NCBI RefSeq assembly: GCF_050859025.1
Contig: NZ_CP138200.1
Span: 5,022,001 to 5,086,000, forward strand
DNA: 64,000 nucleotides
Direction of reading: 5' to 3'
Origin: Wukongibacter sp050859025
GTDB taxonomy: Bacteria > Bacillota > Clostridia > Peptostreptococcales > Caminicellaceae
Positions 27,502 through 36,210 of the stretch are shown piece after piece (position 1 is the stretch's first letter; each line of letters starts with the position of its first letter). A program made the position numbers and the translations under genes. Under the pieces are notes generated by a model. That model was not told where the DNA came from and did no database searches. It was given only the letters and a program-made list of their open reading frames with translations.

Positions 27502-27862
27502 AAAATCTCCTCCTTTTATCCTGTTGTTATAAAAATATAATTTTAGGGACAATAAAAAAACATAAACAATTATCATAAATTTTATTTATAGAGAGTTCCA
27601 AGTAAATCTTAATTTATACACATCAAAATATCCGATGATTCTTAGGATTTTTGATGTGTATAAATTAAAGTTTTGACTTAAATCTCTATACTGCATATCT
27701 AGATACTCCATAGTATATATCTCTCTTTTAATTTTAATGAGAATTACATGACAGCGAAATCATGTTCATTGTCATCTGACTGGAATTTTGCGAAATGATG
27801 ATATGAGTTTATGTAAGCAAAAAGTGACAACTTAATCCCATACTAAAAGTTGCCAAAATAAC
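27502..27862 (-). promoter_or_regulatory. Long 5' leader of the betaine operon
   Basis: The promoter I assign (TTTACA at 27892-27897, TAAAAT at 27869-27874) would give a leader of roughly 360 nt. It contains palindrome family A copy 3 and a second stem around ATGACA...TGTCAT (about 27748-27777). It does not match the ydaO c-di-AMP riboswitch. Its function is unknown. Confidence 0.45.
27587..27690 (-). repeat. Palindromic repeat family A, copy 3
   Basis: About 104 bp, TATAGAG ... CTCTATA, reverse orientation relative to copies 1 and 2. It lies 86 bp upstream of the betaine-binding protein start, inside the predicted leader. Confidence 0.85.
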
Positions 27863-27887
27863 AACTTTATTTTACCACATAAGTTTT
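27827..27887. promoter_or_regulatory. Double BusR-type operator over the betaine operon promoter
   Basis: Two inverted repeats with identical 13-bp spacers: ACAACTT (27827-27833)/AAGTTGC (27847-27853), and ACAACTT (27861-27867)/AAGTTTT (27881-27887). Centres are 34 bp apart. The -10 TAAAAT (27869-27874) falls inside the spacer of the second repeat; its -35 TTTACA is at 27892-27897 with a 17-bp spacer. A paired site fits the bipartite DNA binding known for BusR tetramers. Confidence 0.75.
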
Positions 27888-28079
27888 CAGTTGTAAAGTT
27901 TTCTATTCTCACAGTCTTTAAAGATTCATTTTAAGAATTCTTGCAAAATGAAAACTCAAAGACGTCAAAGCCCTTGAGTTCTAGATAAATTTCCCTCTCA
28001 AAATGTTCACAAGAAGGAAAAAGCAGTACCAAAAGTTCTTGGAATAGAAACTAAACGGGAGCTTTTATCTAATACTTAC

Positions 28080-29447
28080 TTACCATATTCTATGTATCAT
28101 TCTAGTATAACTTTTCTTAAATCCCATTTTTTCATATAATTTGATAGCATTTCTATTTTCTCTTTCAACATGCAATGAAATATTCCCATCAGTTAGTTCT
28201 ATTGCACTTTGTAATAATTGAGTAGCAATACCTCTTCCTTTAACCTTTCTATCTGTTGCAATATAAGCTAAATGATAGGTCGGTATAAATGTCTCAAAAC
28301 TAGTATTTATAATAACTGATATACCTACTACCCTATTGTTTAATACCGCCAATAAAATATATCCCTTATTAATAGCATTATTTACAGCTTCACGTATTTC
28401 CTGTAATGGGTCAGTATATTCCATTAGCCAAGTATCTAACAATTCAACTAATTTTATAATTGTAATTCCATCAAATTCTTCTATAGTTTTGATTTCTAGG
28501 TCAATATGTCCATCATTTAGTAGAATTACATGATTTCCATGCTTTAGTTCACCATTTTTAGCTTTCTTAATAAATCCTGCTAAAGCATAAGCATTTTCAA
28601 TTGACAGTTTAATATTTTCTAAGGATTTAAAATACTTAACTAATGAAACCAATTCTTCTTCTTCTACCCCTATTATTGTTCCATTTGTATCTATAATAGC
28701 ATCTAATGCATTTTCCATCATCTTGCTTTCTGCTATTCTAACATATTTATTATATTTTGTTTTTCTAATAGGTACATACTCCTCCAAAGTTCCACTTGTT
28801 TCCTTATATTTATCATAAATTATATTGCCTTGGTCTACAGTACAGCTATATAATGATGGCATCTTAGATATTTCATCATTCATCCATAACTTTCTAAATC
28901 CCATGTAAATCCCAGATATTGAGAATCCATAGCTCATCTGTACAAAAATAGAATCAATAGGATTCTTTAACTGCTGAGCTAATTCTTCGCTAATTGAAGA
29001 AATAGCTGTCATATTTAAAACATTGTTTTCTATACCTAAGTTAGCATTATAATATTCCTTTTCTTTTGATAGCTTGTTACTATAATCTTTACTTTGTATT
29101 TCATTATTTCCATGCTCTATTAATTCTATGTAATCTTTTTGAAATTCCTTATATTTAAGCCATCTACTTTTCTTTGGAAATATAAAAACACATTTTAAAC
29201 TGTAATACTCACAAAGAAAAGCTAAGGATCTAGCTAAGTCACGAGTAGTACCTAAACAAATAGTTTTCTTCTTTAAATCTAATGCATCCTTTATAATCAT
29301 ATAGGCTAAACGGTCAGCCTTTCTTCTACTAGGATTATTACCTTCCAATTTTAAATAAATATTACCTATATCCAATTCTTGTTCTAGTTTTTTAGCTCTT
29401 ATCAAAGGTGTTTTTCCAACTCTATTTTTTATAATTTCATCATTCAA
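28080..29447 (-). CDS. Fusion of PLP-dependent (threonine synthase-fold) enzyme and GNAT acetyltransferase
   Basis: 455 residues. Residues about 1-310 are a fold-type II PLP enzyme: GKTPLIRAKKLE, KLEGNNPSRRKADR with the likely PLP lysine, and a weakened phosphate loop (YGFSISGIYMGFRKLW). Residues about 325-455 are a GNAT domain with the acetyl-CoA loop RKVKGRGIATQLL and the C-terminal NAIKLYEKMGFKKS. The gene is alone, and its promoter carries the same inverted repeat as the betaine operon, so it is probably osmotically controlled. PLP enzyme plus acetyltransferase chemistry would suit making an N-acetylated diamino acid solute, but the substrate is unknown. ATG follows AAAGGAGG. Confidence 0.82.
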   Translation of the reverse strand: MNDEIIKNRVGKTPLIRAKKLEQELDIGNIYLKLEGNNPSRRKADRLAYMIIKDALDLKKKTICLGTTRDLARSLAFLCEYYSLKCVFIFPKKSRWLKYKEFQKDYIELIEHGNNEIQSKDYSNKLSKEKEYYNANLGIENNVLNMTAISSISEELAQQLKNPIDSIFVQMSYGFSISGIYMGFRKLWMNDEISKMPSLYSCTVDQGNIIYDKYKETSGTLEEYVPIRKTKYNKYVRIAESKMMENALDAIIDTNGTIIGVEEEELVSLVKYFKSLENIKLSIENAYALAGFIKKAKNGELKHGNHVILLNDGHIDLEIKTIEEFDGITIIKLVELLDTWLMEYTDPLQEIREAVNNAINKGYILLAVLNNRVVGISVIINTSFETFIPTYHLAYIATDRKVKGRGIATQLLQSAIELTDGNISLHVERENRNAIKLYEKMGFKKSYTRMIHRIW

Positions 29448-29698
29448 TTTTTTTGCCTCCTTTTAATTTCATTTTGTAACAACTTAATTATATTATATAA
29501 GTTGTTAGTTTCGGTGTCAAATTTTTACTTTCTCTATTTTTAGAAACTCTTGTCATTTCCTACAAGAACATACCCATATTTCCTTCTATTCTTTTCTTAA
29601 AATTAAACATATTCTATCATAATATTTGTTAGCTAATTTTTAGTTTTTTATTCAATTATTGAAAGAATTTGCTAGTTATTCTTATTTTATCAAAGTAA
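29448..29698. other. Intergenic region between the fusion gene and the CsaA-like gene
   Basis: Apart from the promoter and operator at 29479-29520 I see no gene or structured element here; it is simple AT-rich DNA. Confidence 0.4.
29479..29520 (-). promoter_or_regulatory. Promoter with embedded BusR-type operator, PLP-GNAT gene
   Basis: -35 TTGACA (29515-29520), 17-bp spacer, -10 TATAAT (29492-29497). The inverted repeat ACAACTT (29479-29485), N13, AAGTTGT (29499-29505) wraps the -10 exactly as in the betaine operon, so a bound repressor would block RNA polymerase. Confidence 0.8.
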
Positions 29699-29700
29699 AA

Positions 29701-29740
29701 ATAGGCATGTATTATTTATATATAAACAATACATGCCTAT
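29701..29740 (-). terminator. Terminator after the CsaA-like gene
   Basis: Perfect 13-bp stem ATAGGCATGTATT (29701-29713) with AATACATGCCTAT (29728-29740). On the minus strand it is followed by TTTTTACTTTG. Confidence 0.85.
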
Positions 29741-29810
29741 TTGCTATTGCTAGGTTCTTTATTTCATAGGTATATGATCTTGAAATTTTAAAGCTCTAAT
29801 TTTATCAAAC

Positions 29811-30161
29811 TTATCCAGCTCTTGATCCATTAGGAACTGGCTTCTCTGGTTGGGCTAAAACAGGAACTATGCCATCGTTATATCCAATGTCGAACAGCAT
29901 CCCTTCAGAAACTTCTCCAAACATCTTCTTAGGAGGTAGATTTACAACAAACAAGGCCTGCTTTCCCTTAACTTCTGTAACATCTTCTCTTTCCTTTTTC
30001 ATACCAACAAGAATATTTCTTGTAAAATCTCCAAAATCCACAACCAATTTGACCATCTTATCAGATTTTTCTATGTCCTCTACTTCCATTATTGTTCCAA
30101 CTCTAATATCAACCTTATCTAATACATCTAACGAAATATTTGGTTTAATTGAACCTGACAT
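29811..30161 (-). CDS. csaA: CsaA-like tRNA-binding domain protein
   Basis: 116 residues, a stand-alone OB-fold tRNA-binding domain (LDKVDIRVGTIMEVEDIEKSDKM, LVVDFGDFTRNILVG, NLPPKKMFGEVSEGMLF). It matches the length of CsaA, described in Bacillus subtilis as a chaperone or export-related protein, and of the C-terminal domain of MetRS. The partner is unknown. Ribosome site AGGAGGAATAAAT. Monocistronic. Confidence 0.85.
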   Translation of the reverse strand: MSGSIKPNISLDVLDKVDIRVGTIMEVEDIEKSDKMVKLVVDFGDFTRNILVGMKKEREDVTEVKGKQALFVVNLPPKKMFGEVSEGMLFDIGYNDGIVPVLAQPEKPVPNGSRAG

Positions 30162-30260
30162 ATTTATTCCTCCTTATATATCAATTCTAATACTTCATTG
30201 ACCTTTGAAATTTTTCTTCATTACAAAATATCTCTTTTTCTATTATAGAATTTTTTATCT

Positions 30261-31196
30261 TTATGCTCTATTGTCAACGGCTCTGTCCCCACTACATTTA
30301 TTAGCTCTCTTTAAGAATGAAAGTTTAGTCTCAGATATTAGAATTGACAATAAAATTAATAAGCATCCTATAATCATAAAAACAGTCATTTTCTCCTTTA
30401 ATATCAGTGCCGCAAGCAATGTAGCAAAGACTGATTCCATACACAATATAATTGCCGTACGTGTAGGTGGTATATATTTCTGGGCAACATTCTGAATTAA
30501 AAAAGCTCCAACGGTTGCCAAAAGCACAATATACGACAAAGAAAAAATCACCTTAGTAGTTATATTTTTAGGTGTTGGCTCACAGACAAATGAAATTATG
30601 ATAAAAAATAGAGCAGCAGCTCCTAGCTGTGTTATTGCTAGAACAATCGGATCAGAATCTGATAAAAAATAGTTAATAGCAACCATTGATGCAGCAATGA
30701 AAAATGCACACCCCAATGATAGTACATCTCCTATATTTATTGAAAAATTATACCCTTGCAATGTTAGCAACCCAATCCCAATACAACTCAAAACTGCTCC
30801 CGTCAATGCCTCCCAACCAGGATTTTTCTTGTATATTATCCATGTTAAGAAAGGAACGATAACAACATTTGTACCTACTAAAAATGCTTGTTTGCTTACT
30901 GTTGTATACTTTAACCCATATGCTTGTGCTGTAAATGCTAAAAATATAAATAGTCCTATAATAGTACCTGCCTTTATGTCCTTCCTACTAATGATTTTCA
31001 ATTTTTTATTAAAAGTAATAGACATTATTATAAATGCAGCTGTGAATCTAATAGCCATTAGAAATAGAGGGCCTATGTCATCAAGTGCATTTTTAAGAAC
31101 AACAAAGTTTCCGCCCCAGGTTAGGGCAACTAGCAATAATGATAAGTCAAGCATAAGACTTTTCTTTTTATCACAAAGCTTAATATCTTCACTCAT
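30261..31196 (-). CDS. EamA-family (DMT) transporter
   Basis: 311 residues with about ten transmembrane helices in two EamA halves (WGGNFVVLKNALDDIGPLFLMAIRF; VASMVAINYFLSDSDPIVLAITQLGAAALFF-type). Closest in style to clostridial RhaT/YdcZ-like exporters of metabolites or amino acids. The substrate cannot be told. Monocistronic. Confidence 0.9.
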   Translation of the reverse strand: MSEDIKLCDKKKSLMLDLSLLLVALTWGGNFVVLKNALDDIGPLFLMAIRFTAAFIIMSITFNKKLKIISRKDIKAGTIIGLFIFLAFTAQAYGLKYTTVSKQAFLVGTNVVIVPFLTWIIYKKNPGWEALTGAVLSCIGIGLLTLQGYNFSINIGDVLSLGCAFFIAASMVAINYFLSDSDPIVLAITQLGAAALFFIIISFVCEPTPKNITTKVIFSLSYIVLLATVGAFLIQNVAQKYIPPTRTAIILCMESVFATLLAALILKEKMTVFMIIGCLLILLSILISETKLSFLKRANKCSGDRAVDNRA

Positions 31197-31336
31197 TTTA
31201 TATCCTCTCTTTAATTCTGTTATATAATATAATCTTGTATTCCTTTTTCTTCATCATGTATAATATCTCTGACATCATTTTATCCGGAAATATTTTTATA
31301 GCTTATCATCTTATCAAGTCTTTATGTATATTTCGT

Positions 31337-31527
31337 AATTTAACCGGTTGTGCTAGTTAATCGCATATTTTGATTTTGTAATACCTAGGGAGTTATGATA
31401 TTTCATTTTAGTGATTTCAATGAATCTGTTTTTACCTTCAAAATATATAGAAAAACAGGTTCATTGCATGAACGAAAATGAAATAGCATCACTCCCCGCT
31501 ACAGGAACTAGCACAAGAGGTTAATTT
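31337..31527. repeat. Large 191-bp imperfect palindrome
   Basis: Matching arms: AATTTAACC...TTGTGCTAGTT at the left and AACTAGCACAAGAGGTTAATT at the right; inner arms GATATTTCATTTT and AAAATGAAATAGCATC, then TCTGTTTTT and AAAAACAGGT around a short loop near 31441-31449. No coding capacity. Single copy here. It looks like a MITE or a decayed mobile repeat. Confidence 0.8.
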
Positions 31528-31838
31528 AATAAAATTATTCTACCAATATTCTGTTTATTTAACAATAGCAAATTGCATAATTTTTAATTTTTTTTTATAA
31601 TATTACTATATTTAAAATGAGGAATGATTATTTGAGTGAATATAATTTCTACCAAAACTATCAATAGATCAATATAGATGTCTATAATTCTGTACCTAAT
31701 GTTTAATAACAGCATTTTGCACTGAACTCATAAATATACATTCAAAGACAAGATTTGATATACAAAATGTAATTTTTAATAAAGTGAAGAATATAATATC
31801 ATACTATTGCTCGTCTATGCTCATGTCTTTCTAAAAAA

Positions 31839-31875
31839 ATCTACAGACATCATGCATAGTGCAATATCTGTAGAT
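31839..31875. terminator. Hairpin ATCTACAGA / TCTGTAGAT
   Basis: A 9-bp perfect stem (31839-31847 with 31867-31875) in the gap between the two EamA genes, T/A-rich on both sides. Possibly a terminator; no nearby gene explains it well. The stretch 31528-31838 otherwise shows nothing I can name apart from a TCAATAGATCAATATAG phrase near 31661. Confidence 0.4.
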
Positions 31876-31905
31876 CTTATAATTTAAATTAATGAGCTAA
31901 ACAAC

Positions 31906-32011
31906 TATACAGGGTTCAAATAGTAGAACTTAATTTATACATATCAAAATATCTGATGAATCTTAGGATTTTTGATGTGTATAAATTAAAGTTTTGACTG
32001 GAAACTCTATA
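31906..32011 (-). repeat. Palindromic repeat family A, copy 4
   Basis: About 106 bp with a worn left arm (TATACAGGGTTCAAATAGTAG) and a good right arm (AAAGTTTTGACTGGAAACTC). It ends 9 bp before the 3' end of the EamA gene at 32021, so it could act as that gene's terminator. Confidence 0.8.
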
Positions 32012-32020
32012 TTTATATTG

Positions 32021-32935
32021 TCAGGAAGCTTTTCTATTAGATACCTTATACATAGAATTAGGATCTACAGGTTTTTTCACTATTCCATATATTGATATTA
32101 TTATAAGTATACTTCCAATTATAATATTATAAGTAAGCTTTTCATTAAACATTATACTACTTAACATTATACTGGTGATAGGCTCAAAAGTACTTAATAT
32201 TGATGCATTAGATGATCCTATATTTTTAATTGCACCTGTAAAAGTAAACAAAGCAAATATTGATGTGAGAACAATAGCAGCAATACTAATTACAAAATCC
32301 TGCTGGATTTTAAAATATAAGGTCTTAGTAAATATTCCATATATAAAAATTCCAACTGTAGAAAATAATGAAACATAAAAAATCAAAACTATACTATCAA
32401 TATTCTTTATTTGGGTATATCCAATTTGTAATATATATATAGAATAAAAAACTCCTGAAATTAGTGCCAATATCACTCCTATAGGATGCAATTTTATTGA
32501 ATTAAAGCCAACTAGAATATATACACCAGCTATTGAAAGTAAAAGAGCTATAACCTTGCTACGATTTAGGCTCTCTTTAAATACCAAATAGGATAAAAGT
32601 GTCACAACTGCAGGATATATAAAATGCAGTATTGTCGCTAATCCTACAGAAATATACTTATAAGATAAAAACAAGGTCAATGCCGTTGAAGCACAGCCTA
32701 CAACTCCACTAAAAATTAACCTCTTAAGCATATACCCATCAACTTTAAAGTTTATATTTCTAACTATAAGGTACCCTAAAAGAATAATTGTAGAAAACAA
32801 AAACCTTAATAATACAACAGTTACAGCATTTGCTCCACTTCTATATGCATAAGTAGCAAAAATAGGTAAATGCCCAAAGGCAATTGCAGAAAGCACTGCA
32901 TATACAATACCTTGTGTCCTTTTTCTATCGTTCAT
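32021..32935 (-). CDS. EamA-family (DMT) transporter
   Basis: 304 residues, about ten transmembrane helices, two EamA repeats (AIAFGHLPIFATYAYRSGANAVTVVLLRFLF; HFIYPAVVTLLSYLVFKESL; STFEPITSIMLSSIMFNEKL). Not a close copy of the transporter at 30261. Probable metabolite exporter of unknown substrate. Confidence 0.9.
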   Translation of the reverse strand: MNDRKRTQGIVYAVLSAIAFGHLPIFATYAYRSGANAVTVVLLRFLFSTIILLGYLIVRNINFKVDGYMLKRLIFSGVVGCASTALTLFLSYKYISVGLATILHFIYPAVVTLLSYLVFKESLNRSKVIALLLSIAGVYILVGFNSIKLHPIGVILALISGVFYSIYILQIGYTQIKNIDSIVLIFYVSLFSTVGIFIYGIFTKTLYFKIQQDFVISIAAIVLTSIFALFTFTGAIKNIGSSNASILSTFEPITSIMLSSIMFNEKLTYNIIIGSILIIISIYGIVKKPVDPNSMYKVSNRKAS

Positions 32936-33086
32936 TTTTTACTCCTATAATGATGTCATATTTACCAATAAGTATTATACTCCTTTTAAATATAAAAAGC
33001 TATAATTCGAGTAAAAATATTAATGATGATTTTTTGCAATATATTCATTCTTAATGAAGTAATTACTATCCCATTGTATTTAAATA

Positions 33087-33120
33087 GCTCCTTAAGAAAA
33101 TTATGGTTTTCTTAAGGAGC
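33087..33120 (-). terminator. Terminator of the peptide-scavenging operon
   Basis: Perfect 14-bp stem GCTCCTTAAGAAAA with TTTTCTTAAGGAGC around TTATGG, downstream of the M20 gene. Confidence 0.85.
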
Positions 33121-33167
33121 ATATTACTATACTAACTATTATTTTTTCTCTAGTATATTAATCTTTT

Positions 33168-34337
33168 CTACATATTTACTATAAACAAACCTAACAACCT
33201 GAGTCCTACTGATATAGTATCATCATTAGCAAAAAACTTATCACTATGAAGAGGATGTTTACTATCACAGCCTAAATGAAAATATAAAGAAGGCTTGTAT
33301 TTGCAAAATGCTGAAAAATCCTCTCCTATAAGAGAAGCTTTAATATTTGTTTTTACCTTATCATTTCCTAAAATTTCTTTAGCACTTTTTATAAAGTCTA
33401 ATGTTAACGCCTCATCATTTCTCACAGAGTCATATCCTTTGATTATATCAATTTCATAACTTCCGCCATATGCAGTAGTGATTCCATGAATAATTTCTTT
33501 TAATCGTTCGTGTATTTTGTTTCTATTGTGTTCTGATAAGGATCTAATAGTCCCCTCTATCTCTACATGGTCACATATTATATTATATCTTCCACTGGAA
33601 CTTATCTTACCAATACTAATTACAGCTGGCTCCAATGCACTTATCTCTCTTTTTAATTTAAATTCTACTGCATTGATAATATCAGCTCCTATAGATATTG
33701 AATCTACTCCCTTGTGGGGTTCAGCTGCATGGGATTTCCTCCCATAAATTATTATTTTAAATCTATCAGAAGCTGCTAAAATTGGCCCAGCCTTTATTCC
33801 TATTTCTCCAATTTTATGGGTAGGCCATACATGAAATCCATAAACCTGAGAAACCTCTGGATTATTCAATACCCCTTTCTCTATTAAGAGCTTAGCTCCT
33901 CCCTTTGGACTACATTCTTCTGCGGGCTGAAAAATCACCTTCACATTAACTCTAAGCTCTTTTCTAAAACTATTTAATAAAATGGCAAGTCCTACACCTA
34001 TTGATGTATGTACATCATGGCCACAGGCGTGCATTACTCCTTCATTTTTTGATGCAAAGTCTAATCCAGTATTTTCTTGGATAGGAAGGGCATCTATATC
34101 TACTCTCAATGCAATAGTTTTATCACAATCATTAGAAATATAAGCTACAGCTCCTGTAAAATCATTAAATCTATCTACTTGTACATTGTTTCTTTTCAAT
34201 ATGTCAATTATTTTATTTGTTGTTTCTACCTCTTCATATCCCAATTCAGGATACATGTGTATGTTATGACGAAAGCTTATAACATTTTTAATTATATCGT
34301 CAATTTTTCTTTCAATTTGTTCTTTAAGCCTGTTCAT
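33168..34337 (-). CDS. M20-family amidohydrolase (N-acyl amino acid / aminoacylase type)
   Basis: 389 residues. Metal-binding motif HACGHDVHTSIG (about 105-116), EECSPKGGA, HVWPTHKIGEIG, RSLSEHN and the C-terminal IGEDFSAFC/LHSDKFF match the M20D/AbgA/YkuR type that cleaves N-acyl or N-acetyl amino acids and dipeptides. Last gene of the operon with the dipeptide epimerase, where it may split epimerised dipeptides. Cytoplasmic. Confidence 0.93.
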   Translation of the reverse strand: MNRLKEQIERKIDDIIKNVISFRHNIHMYPELGYEEVETTNKIIDILKRNNVQVDRFNDFTGAVAYISNDCDKTIALRVDIDALPIQENTGLDFASKNEGVMHACGHDVHTSIGVGLAILLNSFRKELRVNVKVIFQPAEECSPKGGAKLLIEKGVLNNPEVSQVYGFHVWPTHKIGEIGIKAGPILAASDRFKIIIYGRKSHAAEPHKGVDSISIGADIINAVEFKLKREISALEPAVISIGKISSSGRYNIICDHVEIEGTIRSLSEHNRNKIHERLKEIIHGITTAYGGSYEIDIIKGYDSVRNDEALTLDFIKSAKEILGNDKVKTNIKASLIGEDFSAFCKYKPSLYFHLGCDSKHPLHSDKFFANDDTISVGLRLLGLFIVNM

Positions 34338-34351
34338 CTTACCACTCTTTC

Positions 34352-35458
34352 TTATTTAAAAATGGATTCATCCACTTCAATCCCTAGTCCTGGCTTATCA
34401 GGGCATATTACTCTTCCATCCTTAATTTCAAACTCATTTTTAATTAAATCGTATTTATGGAGAGGACCTCCCAATAATAGATCATTTGGCATATTTACAA
34501 CCTTGCTACTGGCAACAAAATGTATGCTGGCAGCAGAACCTATACCAACTTCAAGATTACTGCCTGCGGTTGCAGTAAATCCACTTATTTCTAATGCTTG
34601 AGCTATTTTTTTCGCTATTGTAAGTCCTCCTACTTTTCCAACCTTTATATTTACTATATCTGCTGCTCTTTCTTTTATTATTCTATTTACATCGTGGAGG
34701 CTAGAAACTGATTCATCTGCCATAATAGGGGTTTCAAGCTGACTTTTCACATATTTCATTCCTTCAATATCCCATCTTTCAACGGGCTGTTCAATACTCT
34801 CTAGTCCAAACTCTTCAATCCTTCTAAAAACATCAACAGCAGTTCTATAATCATAACCCTGATTTGCATCTAATCTTATAGGTACACCTTCACCTACTGC
34901 ATTTCTGATGTCCTTAACTAGTTTATAGTCAATTTCGGGAGTATTTCCCACCTTTACTTTTAACGTCTTATAACCTTCCTTAAGCTTTTCCTTCGCTTCT
35001 TCTATAGAATTCTCTAAGTCCTGCATACCTACTACCCAGCTTAAATCTATTTCCGACCTATACTTCCCGCCTAATAATTTATAAACTGGCACTCCTAATG
35101 TCTTTCCCATTACATCATATAAAGCTATATCTATAGTAGATTTTGCAGCATAATTTCCATAAATAGCTGAGTTCATTTTTTCATGGATTAAATCTATATC
35201 AAACACATTTTTTCCAATCAAAATGGGCTTTAAGTATTTATCAATTACTAGTTTAATAGTATCCGCTGTTTCGCCCATAAAAGCAGGTGCAGGAGAAGCC
35301 TCTCCATAGCCTGTTATACCATCTTCTGTCAAAATTCTTACAACAGCATGTCCTCTTGTCTTGGCAGCATAAAGAGATATCTTCCACTGCTTTTTCAGAG
35401 GCAATTCTACTACTTTAACTTCAATATCTTTAATTATACTTTTATCCATATAAACCAC
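34352..35458 (-). CDS. Dipeptide epimerase (L-Ala-D/L-Glu epimerase type)
   Basis: 368 residues, enolase superfamily, muconate-lactonising subgroup. Landmarks: TLKVKVG (KxK acid/base), RLDANQGYD, SIEQPV, MADESV, and NIKVGKVGGLT with the second catalytic Lys. It follows the beta-lactamase-like gene by 5 bp. Known relatives (YkfB, YcjG) epimerise L-Ala-D-Glu from murein tripeptide, and neighbours here support peptide recycling, though the exact dipeptide cannot be read. Confidence 0.92.
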   Translation of the reverse strand: MVYMDKSIIKDIEVKVVELPLKKQWKISLYAAKTRGHAVVRILTEDGITGYGEASPAPAFMGETADTIKLVIDKYLKPILIGKNVFDIDLIHEKMNSAIYGNYAAKSTIDIALYDVMGKTLGVPVYKLLGGKYRSEIDLSWVVGMQDLENSIEEAKEKLKEGYKTLKVKVGNTPEIDYKLVKDIRNAVGEGVPIRLDANQGYDYRTAVDVFRRIEEFGLESIEQPVERWDIEGMKYVKSQLETPIMADESVSSLHDVNRIIKERAADIVNIKVGKVGGLTIAKKIAQALEISGFTATAGSNLEVGIGSAASIHFVASSKVVNMPNDLLLGGPLHKYDLIKNEFEIKDGRVICPDKPGLGIEVDESIFK

Positions 35459-35463
35459 CTAAC

Positions 35464-36210
35464 CTATCTATAGTAATCATAGACTGCTTTTCCTATATTA
35501 TTATTTAGCTTGATTCCATCCATGTTATCTTTAAGATTTTTTGTTAAAACAACAATAATAATAGGACTGTTTTCCATAAACATTATTCCCACATCGTGTT
35601 CAACACTAGGTAAATCTCCTGTCTTATGGGCAATGACAATAGAATCATCTATTAGAACAGGAAGTTTATTATTACACTGCTGTTTTTTCATAATGTCTAT
35701 TATTTCTTTCTTTTGTAATGACTTTTCTAAGATATTTAGAACATCCATTGGTGAAGTATAATTATCAAATCCCTTTGCTTTGGCTTCTCCATCCATCATT
35801 TTTCTTTGAAGAATAGTATCTATCATTTTATTTCTTTTAATAGTTTGATTGATATTATCCATTTCCAATAGATCTATAAGTATATTGGTAGCTGTATTAT
35901 CACTTAAAATAATCATTAGAGTAGCGATATCTTTTAAGGATAAATTGATTCCTTCATGTAATTCCTTTAATATACCAAATCCTCCTGCCTTGTGACTCTC
36001 CTTAAGTAATATTTCCTGTTCTAATGTGAATTCACCTTTTTCTATTCTTTCAAACAGTTCCCATAGAATATATATTTTTATAACACTTGCAGCAGGGAAA
36101 ACTGTATCTTGATTAATCATTATATTCTCATTAGTCTCTAAGTTTCTAACAATTATACCTATATCTCCATCTACAGTCTCTATGATATCATCAATTTTTT
36201 TTCTTAACAT
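35464..36210 (-). CDS. Class A beta-lactamase-like serine hydrolase
   Basis: 248 residues. Serine-hydrolase motifs are all present: SxxK as SVIK (about 43-46), SDN in ILSDNTATN, and KTG in IAHKTGD. No signal peptide, so unlike secreted beta-lactamases it appears cytoplasmic. It overlaps the nitrilase gene by 7 bp and sits in a peptide-utilisation operon. A D-amino peptidase or amidase role on murein peptides is more likely than antibiotic resistance, but this is inference. Confidence 0.88.
   Translation of the reverse strand: MLRKKIDDIIETVDGDIGIIVRNLETNENIMINQDTVFPAASVIKIYILWELFERIEKGEFTLEQEILLKESHKAGGFGILKELHEGINLSLKDIATLMIILSDNTATNILIDLLEMDNINQTIKRNKMIDTILQRKMMDGEAKAKGFDNYTSPMDVLNILEKSLQKKEIIDIMKKQQCNNKLPVLIDDSIVIAHKTGDLPSVEHDVGIMFMENSPIIIVVLTKNLKDNMDGIKLNNNIGKAVYDYYR

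Noticed and set aside
27502..27862. c-di-AMP (ydaO-type) riboswitch in the betaine operon leader
   Set aside because: The conserved core motifs of that riboswitch are not present.
35464..36210. Acquired beta-lactam resistance gene
   Set aside because: No signal peptide, embedded by overlap in a peptide-metabolism operon, no mobile element beside it.
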